A stretch of 64,000 nt of DNA from contig JAEURX010000055.1 of NCBI GenBank assembly GCA_016788885.1, forward strand, positions 40,313 through 104,312, read 5' to 3'. The notes below the pieces were generated by a model, which worked only from the letters and a program-made list of their open reading frames with translations, was not told the DNA's origin and searched no databases. Below, one piece after another: positions 59,032-64,000 of the stretch. The translations under genes were made by a program, and so were the position numbers. The DNA comes from Nitrospira sp. GTDB lineage: Bacteria > Nitrospirota > Nitrospiria > Nitrospirales > Nitrospiraceae. Positions within the stretch are counted from its first letter, which is position 1. The number at the start of each line of letters is the position of its first letter.

Positions 59032-60642
59032 TCACGAATGAGAACGCATCCGTCGTTCACCAAGTCCAAGGCGCAAGGCCTCGACGTCCAACTCATGTTC
59101 CAATCGGTGCAGAACCTCGTCGCTGATCGTGCCATCATCACGGAGTCGGATCAACGCCGACCGTTCGGCTGCCAAGGTCTCTTCTCTGAGCCGAAGAAGA
59201 GCCTCACCCGTTTCCTGCTTACAGTCAGGATCAACATCGGCATCCGAGGCAAAGCGCCGCCGGCGCCGATCATAGTGTGTGTGCAATTGCTCGACATGAT
59301 CTGGGTTGGGCCATTCCTCTGCACGCAACTCGCCCAATCGATTCAACGCTTCCTTCGCTGCGTGTTCGCGGGCCTGCATCTCTTCCCGCTCTCCCTCCGA
59401 CCCTCCACGTACTCCCAGAATCCGTATCAACGGAGCCAGGGTCAACCCCTGCAACACCAACGTGGCACAAATCACCGAAAAACTGAGCAGGATAATTTCT
59501 TCGCGAAATGGAAAGGGATGGCCGGCGTGGGTCGACACCGGCAGAGCCATGGCACCAGCTAACGTGACAATCCCACGCATGCCGGTCCATCCCACCAAAA
59601 ATAGATGCCGCCAGGACGGTCGTGGATCCCGCGCACGAAGCGCGGGGCTGAAACAGCGGGAGATCACGGCGGCCATTGGTACCCAGCCCAACCGCACGAG
59701 AATAGCCGTCACGCTGATCAATACTCCCCCCACAAGGAGCGACCCAACATGGTCCGGAGGAATGGCAGCCTGCAGCGCTCCCAACTGCAAACCGATGAGG
59801 ATGAAAATCACGCCGTTTAAAAGAAACACGACTAAATCCCATACGGCGCGCCCCTGGATCCTGGTCGTGGGTGCCACCACGCTGCTGAAATGCTGTCGCA
59901 GATACAGACCACCCGCCACACATGAGAGGACGGCCGAAGCATGCAACGATTCTCCTGTGACCCACGCCACATAAGGAGCCAGCAATGTTACCGCGATTTC
60001 GGTGAAACTCTCGCCAATCACATGGAGTGCCCATCGCGTCAGCCACCCAACCAAAATCCCGATGGCAACGCCCACCACGACGGCGTAGACAAACTGAACC
60101 ACGGTCTCGCCCAATGCAAAGCTGCCGCTGACCACCGCGGCCACGGCGGCTCGATAGAGGACTAAGGCCGTCGCGTCATTGACAAGGCTTTCACCTTCCA
60201 AAATCGTCACGATCCGCCGCGGCATGCTGAGTCGTTTGCCGATGGCCGTCGCCGACACGGCATCGGGAGGAGAAACAATGGCACCAAGCACGATGGCTTC
60301 CGCCCATCCGAACCCCAGGAAGGCATGCGCCGTCGTCGCGACGGCGGCGGTCGTGACGAGGACGAGACCCACGGCCAACAACGAGATCGGACGCAGGTTG
60401 TCCCGAAAGTCGCGTAGCGAGGTAAAGTAGGCGGCTGCCCACAAGATCGGCGGCAGGAAAACCAAAAAGACCAAATCAGGATTCAACGTGACGGTCGGCA
60501 AACCCGGCACCATGCCCAACACAAGCCCGCCGATGACGAGCAGAATCGGATAGGGGATCAAGATTCTGTGTGCCACAGTCATGAGTGCCAACACGACTGC
60601 AAGCAGCAGAATGATAAGTTCAAGCTGGTGGAGGCTGTCCAT
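59032..60642 (-). CDS. CPA1 family Na+(K+)/H+ antiporter, NhaP-like
   Basis: A 536-residue antiporter. The membrane domain has a dozen helices; AIVLGAIVSPPDAVSATAI carries the CPA1 Asp-Asp-type ion site (SPPDAVSA), with GESLVNDATALVLYR after it. A cytoplasmic tail of about 110 residues (from EREEMQAREHAAKEALNRLGE onward) is highly charged and probably regulatory. It would exchange sodium or potassium for protons. The start ATG at 60642 has no good ribosome site. Confidence 0.9.
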   Translation of the reverse strand: MDSLHQLELIILLLAVVLALMTVAHRILIPYPILLVIGGLVLGMVPGLPTVTLNPDLVFLVFLPPILWAAAYFTSLRDFRDNLRPISLLAVGLVLVTTAAVATTAHAFLGFGWAEAIVLGAIVSPPDAVSATAIGKRLSMPRRIVTILEGESLVNDATALVLYRAAVAAVVSGSFALGETVVQFVYAVVVGVAIGILVGWLTRWALHVIGESFTEIAVTLLAPYVAWVTGESLHASAVLSCVAGGLYLRQHFSSVVAPTTRIQGRAVWDLVVFLLNGVIFILIGLQLGALQAAIPPDHVGSLLVGGVLISVTAILVRLGWVPMAAVISRCFSPALRARDPRPSWRHLFLVGWTGMRGIVTLAGAMALPVSTHAGHPFPFREEIILLSFSVICATLVLQGLTLAPLIRILGVRGGSEGEREEMQAREHAAKEALNRLGELRAEEWPNPDHVEQLHTHYDRRRRRFASDADVDPDCKQETGEALLRLREETLAAERSALIRLRDDGTISDEVLHRLEHELDVEALRLGLGERRMRSHS

Positions 60643-60721
60643 GTCACGGTCTTATAGTTAATGGAGACAGGTCAAAGCTCCAATGTCCGCTTGGCCATAT
60701 GGTCTTCGAGATAGAAAGTTT

Positions 60722-61312
60722 TCATGTCCGTACCTCATGAGAAACATTCCACCTGCTGATGACCCGTGTTTCTCGTTCATACCCAAGCACACTCATTGAA
60801 GCAGTCCCGAGAACAAACAGCCGCCCAGCTTCCGGCGGAAGACCAAGCCAACAGGCAGTCAAAATCCTCAGAAGATGCGCATGCCCGAACAGCGCCACAT
60901 CACCGCCGACCGTCAATGCCCGCTCGATGACTCGTTGGGCGCGACGACCGACTTGCTCGATCGACTCGCCGTTTACAACCGACGCCGTCCAGATCGACCA
61001 GTCAGGATGTTCCAACCGGATGTCCGGTGTCGTCTTTCCTTCGTAGATACCGTAATCCCATTCGAGGAGATCATCGGTCAGGTTCGCCGCATCTCCGTAA
61101 CCGGCCAGTCGGCACGTCTCACGAGCGCGGCGCAGCGGGCTGCAGAGCACCAGGGCAAACTGCCGCCCGGCCAACGATCGACCGACGGCAATAGCCTGTC
61201 CCTCACCCGTCGGAGTCAGCGGGACGTCGGTTCGACCCGTATGCCGCTTGGCGGTACTCCATTCCGTTTCGCCGTGCCGGATCAGCCATAGCTCTTGGCG
61301 ATGCTCGCTCAC
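60722..61312 (-). CDS. histidine phosphatase (phosphoglycerate-mutase family)
   Basis: A 196-residue enzyme. The nucleophilic histidine lies in LWLIRHGETEW and the second in VALFGHAHLLRIL; a conserved arginine is in CSPLRRARET and glutamate in DLLEWDYGIYEG. It fits CobC/phosphatase-like members more than true mutases. The substrate may be a sugar phosphate. Its start overlaps the acetyltransferase stop by four bases (ATGA), and it ends the operon. Confidence 0.9.
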   Translation of the reverse strand: MSEHRQELWLIRHGETEWSTAKRHTGRTDVPLTPTGEGQAIAVGRSLAGRQFALVLCSPLRRARETCRLAGYGDAANLTDDLLEWDYGIYEGKTTPDIRLEHPDWSIWTASVVNGESIEQVGRRAQRVIERALTVGGDVALFGHAHLLRILTACWLGLPPEAGRLFVLGTASMSVLGYERETRVISRWNVSHEVRT

Positions 61313-61935
61313 GTCTTTTCGACAGCCGGCTTACTTGCTGCCCCATGTTCATCCCCGGATCTCACATCAAACGCCAGAATGTGATACGGCTTCCCTGAAA
61401 AAGTAAATTCCCCGACATGCGCCATTCCAAGTCCATCCACGTGGACACGGAGAGAATGTGGGTTATCATCGGCGACGAAGGCGACCCCGATGTCATACCG
61501 TCCGACGACTTCCTGCTGCAGTGTTTCATACAGTCCACGGAGAATTCCCCGCCCGCGGTAAGACCGATCGATGCAAACCGGCCCATAAATGAAGACACGG
61601 GAGGCCGCGAGGACTCGTCCACGATGGTCGATCGCATCGAACCGCCGCATCATGGCGGCAAGGAGGGGAAATGGTCGATTGAATTCACAGCAAGAGGCGC
61701 AGAGGTAACCGGCCAGGCGGCCTTCGCTGACGGCGACGATAATCCCGACCTGGCTTGCGATCTCATCGAGTTGCCGGCGTGTAAACTCCACCGACAAAAA
61801 TCCATCCCGGCGTTCCACATCATCCAGGTTACCGACGAAGTTCGCCGCCTGCACATCGAGAATGGCGGGGATATCCTCAGGCTTTGCCCGTCTGAATTCC
61901 ATAGTCTCTACCCATTCGAGCGTGCGCCGATCCAT
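61309..61935 (-). CDS. GNAT acetyltransferase
   Basis: A 208-residue N-acetyltransferase. It starts MEFRRAKPEDIPAILDVQAANFVGNL and has the acetyl-CoA loop SYRGRGILRGLYETL (R-x-x-G-x-G/A variant), with a late strand ending YHILAFDVRSG. Substrate is unknown. Two starts are possible: ATG 61935, seven bases from the GH15 stop and behind GGGGAG, or ATG 61902, which matches the family N-terminus. Operon order is GH15, this gene and the histidine phosphatase. Confidence 0.85.
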   Translation of the reverse strand: MDRRTLEWVETMEFRRAKPEDIPAILDVQAANFVGNLDDVERRDGFLSVEFTRRQLDEIASQVGIIVAVSEGRLAGYLCASCCEFNRPFPLLAAMMRRFDAIDHRGRVLAASRVFIYGPVCIDRSYRGRGILRGLYETLQQEVVGRYDIGVAFVADDNPHSLRVHVDGLGMAHVGEFTFSGKPYHILAFDVRSGDEHGAASKPAVEKT

Positions 61936-61941
61936 TCTCCC

Positions 61942-63792
61942 CTATCGACTTCCTCCGGCTGATCCGGCATTCAATGTCCGGTCGAGATTGAAGGCGGCGC
62001 TGATCAATGCCAAGTGAGTGAACGCTTGAGGGAAATTGCCGAGGGCTTCCCCGCTGGTTCCGATCTCTTCAGCGTACAGCCCGACATGGTTGGCATACCC
62101 CAACATCCGCTCGAACAGGAAACGCGCCTCTTCAAGTTTTGCACGATCAACGCGTCCTGCCCGGGCAAGGGCTTCCACCAACCAGAATGTGCACATGTTG
62201 AACGTGCCCTCTTTCCCATGCAGGCCGTCTTCTCCTGTTTCGCTGTCATACCGATACACCAACCCATCGGACATCAGCCCCCCGGACCTCGGCGAGCGAG
62301 TAATGGCCGCCAACGTCTCGAGCATCCGCGGATCGTTCGGAGAAATAAAAAACACGAGCGGCATGATCAGACTCGCGGCATCCAATGAATCACTCTCGTA
62401 ATGCTGAACGAAGGCTCGACGCTTCTCGTTCCATCCTCGTTGCATGATCTCATCGTAAATCTGATCGCGCACACGCACCCACCGCGTACGATCAGCAGGG
62501 AATGACCGCTTGTCGGCCAAGCGAAGCCCACGATCCATCGCCACCCAGCACATCAACTTGGAATAGACGAACTGCCGACGGCCGCCTCTGGTTTCCCAGA
62601 TTCCCTCATCCGGCTGCTGCCAGTGATCGCACAACCAGTCGAGCCGATGCCTGATTCTCGTCCACGTGTCGTGGCTGATCGGCATCACATGCTTGTTGTA
62701 CAGGTAGACCGCATCCAGCAATTCGCCGTAGATATCCAGTTGTACCTGGTTATAGGCGCCGTTCCCGATACGTACCGGCTTCGCGCCACGGTATCCTTCC
62801 AGATGATCGAGTGTCTGTTCCGTCAACTCGTGACGTCCGTCGATTCCGTACATGACCTGCAGCGAACCGCCGGCCTCTACCTCCTTGGCACGCGCCGCCA
62901 ACCATTTCAAAAATTGGTCCGCTTCCTCCGTGAATCCGATTTTCAGGAACCCATAGACAGTGAAGGCCGCATCGCGAATCCAGGTATATCGATAGTCCCA
63001 ATTGCGGACGCCTTCTGGGGTTTCCGGCAAACTACAGGTCGGCGCAGCGACAATGGCGCCCGTCGGCTCAAACGTCAAAAGCTTCAAACAGAGCGCAGAG
63101 CGATGCACCATCTCCCGCCATCGACCGGTATACGTGCATCGAGAGAGCCAGTGCCGCCAATATGTCACGGTACGCTCAAACAATTCATCGGCTTCACCCG
63201 AGGACGGCCACGCCCCACAGTGTTCATCCGCTTCAAGAGACCGAAGGACGAACACCGCCGATTGTCCTTCTTGCAGAGCAAAAATCGAGCGGACTCCTCG
63301 ATCGTCTGGGGTGAGCGTGATATCCGTCGCCAACCCTAGGTTGAGATCCGCCGAATGAAAACTGGCGCCTTGTTTGGTCACGCGTGTGTGATGCGGTGTA
63401 CGCGCGTAGTTGAAGGCCGGATGGCAGCGGACCTGAAACTCCATACTCCCTTGCATCACACGAACTCGGCGAATGAGTTGATGATGCCACGGGGAATCCG
63501 CAGGAAGACCGACCGGCATAAAATCCAGGATCTCGGCGATGCCGTTCGTGGCATGAAAGCGCGTCACGAGCACGTTGGTATCAGGCCAGTAAAGTTGTTT
63601 GAGAGAAATGTCGGCGCCGACGGCGGTAATTTCGAATCGGCCGCCCTTTTCATCGTCGAGAATGGCTGCAAACACACTGGGAGAATCGAAATGGGGGAAA
63701 CACAGCCAGTCGATCGATCCGTTCAAGCCGACCAATGCCGCCGTGCGCATGTTGCCGATGATGCCGTAATTTTGGATCGGCTGGTAACTCAT
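61942..63792 (-). CDS. GH15-family glucoamylase/trehalase-like glycosidase
   Basis: A 616-residue glycoside hydrolase. An N-terminal beta domain (residues 1-220, from [17 protein letters not shown]) is followed by an alpha/alpha barrel with the GH15 marks [22 protein letters not shown], the likely catalytic-acid region in [17 protein letters not shown] and the C-terminal [27 protein letters not shown]. Such proteins release glucose from alpha-glucans; some are trehalases. The ATG at 63792 has GGAG upstream; an alternative TTG at 63816 is unlikely. It may feed glucose to the ROK kinase encoded nearby. Confidence 0.9.
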   Translation of the reverse strand: MSYQPIQNYGIIGNMRTAALVGLNGSIDWLCFPHFDSPSVFAAILDDEKGGRFEITAVGADISLKQLYWPDTNVLVTRFHATNGIAEILDFMPVGLPADSPWHHQLIRRVRVMQGSMEFQVRCHPAFNYARTPHHTRVTKQGASFHSADLNLGLATDITLTPDDRGVRSIFALQEGQSAVFVLRSLEADEHCGAWPSSGEADELFERTVTYWRHWLSRCTYTGRWREMVHRSALCLKLLTFEPTGAIVAAPTCSLPETPEGVRNWDYRYTWIRDAAFTVYGFLKIGFTEEADQFLKWLAARAKEVEAGGSLQVMYGIDGRHELTEQTLDHLEGYRGAKPVRIGNGAYNQVQLDIYGELLDAVYLYNKHVMPISHDTWTRIRHRLDWLCDHWQQPDEGIWETRGGRRQFVYSKLMCWVAMDRGLRLADKRSFPADRTRWVRVRDQIYDEIMQRGWNEKRRAFVQHYESDSLDAASLIMPLVFFISPNDPRMLETLAAITRSPRSGGLMSDGLVYRYDSETGEDGLHGKEGTFNMCTFWLVEALARAGRVDRAKLEEARFLFERMLGYANHVGLYAEEIGTSGEALGNFPQAFTHLALISAAFNLDRTLNAGSAGGSR

Positions 63793-63908
63793 CGCTCCGT
63801 TGCTTTCTCCCGCCAAGAAATGTCCGGACCGATCGGTGGACGGGTCAGATCAAACGCCTCTCGGATCTGTCGCTGCCCCCGAACTCCATCGTGATCCACA
63901 TGTCTCAT
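63789..63908 (-). CDS. 39-residue reading frame with ATGA overlaps at both ends
   Basis: A 39-codon frame starts with an ATG overlapping the previous gene's TGA and ends with a TGA overlapping the GH15 ATG. Its product (starting [21 protein letters not shown]) is basic and unrecognised. The double overlap is what a translationally coupled small gene would show, but chance cannot be excluded. Confidence 0.35.
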   Translation of the reverse strand: MRHVDHDGVRGQRQIREAFDLTRPPIGPDISWREKATER

Positions 63909-64000
63909 TCTACTTCGATCGTGACTGTCGCTTCGGCAACCAATCCGCTATGATCGTGATTCGCGGCCACGATCTTGATCTCGTGTGGACCTCTCGCTAG
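63905..64000 (-). CDS. C-terminal end of an Ig-like or cadherin-type exported protein, 5' part outside window
   Basis: The frame enters from the right edge and ends at the TGA at 63905-63907. The visible 31 residues (starting RGPHEIKIVAANHDHSG and ending TVTIEVE) match the last strands of Ig-like/cadherin/PKD domains, which finish extracellular proteins. The rest of the gene lies to the right of the window. It precedes the small frame and GH15 with ATGA overlap. Confidence 0.55.
   Translation of the reverse strand, partial: LARGPHEIKIVAANHDHSGLVAEATVTIEVE

Overview
The window is a G+C-rich, gene-dense bacterial chromosome segment with no phage module, no complete insertion sequence, no rRNA or tRNA gene and no CRISPR array that I could see. 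Gene content suggests a Nitrospira-like member of the Nitrospirota: a copper nitrite reductase (NirK), a hydrogenase-4-like membrane complex without a Ni-Fe site, a beta-barrel porin of the BBP2 type, polyglucan enzymes and several small families I associate with Nitrospira genomes. That assignment is inference from recalled gene content, not from a search.

Layout. 1-9.2 kb: the end of a zinc-finger anti-sigma factor, a mono-haem cytochrome c, exported and lipoprotein genes, a YahK-type alcohol dehydrogenase, then convergent nirK and an M20 peptidase, and a + strand group with an HIBADH-type dehydrogenase. 9.4-18.3 kb: a minus-strand hyfBCEFGI-like cluster followed by a porin. 18.5-21.9 kb: a DUF1566 protein, two membrane metalloproteases and an HTH-metallo-beta-lactamase fusion. 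22.1-27.8 kb: a tight operon of pyruvate kinase, lipoprotein, HAD phosphatase and a paired M16 peptidase. 28.0-31.9 kb: a phosphatase-phosphofructokinase fusion, a secreted guanyl-RNase/barstar pair and a YidB protein. 32-40 kb: two paralogous CxWC mini-proteins, hemL and a looser set of small accessory genes separated by decayed sequence. 40-48 kb: a YbgC thioesterase operon, an orphan Cas02710-family CARF-like protein and a MarR-controlled DevCAB-OMF export operon. 48-54 kb: SnoaL-like lipoprotein, kelch protein, sigma-54 activator, CDGSH protein and a Kef-type antiporter. 54.3-64 kb, almost all on the minus strand: FMN reductase, ROK glucokinase, glycogen-debranching enzyme, VOC protein, an SDR remnant, a CPA1 antiporter, a histidine phosphatase, a GNAT enzyme, a GH15 glucoamylase and the end of an Ig-like protein.

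How it fits together. Pyruvate kinase, the phosphofructokinase fusion, ROK (polyphosphate-type) glucokinase, the debranching enzyme and GH15 point to storage-glucan turnover feeding glycolysis. The HyfBCEFGI-like complex keeps the proton-pumping membrane arm and the NuoB/NuoCD-like arm but has lost all four Ni-Fe cysteines, so it is more likely a redox-driven ion pump than a hydrogenase. The best candidates for unusual biology are the phosphatase-PFK fusion, the orphan CARF-like protein, the RNase/barstar pair and a matched pair of MarR operator sites controlling the export operon. Decay marks are an SDR remnant, a four-helix-bundle (S23-type) fragment flanked by inverted repeats, and a frameshifted small membrane protein gene.
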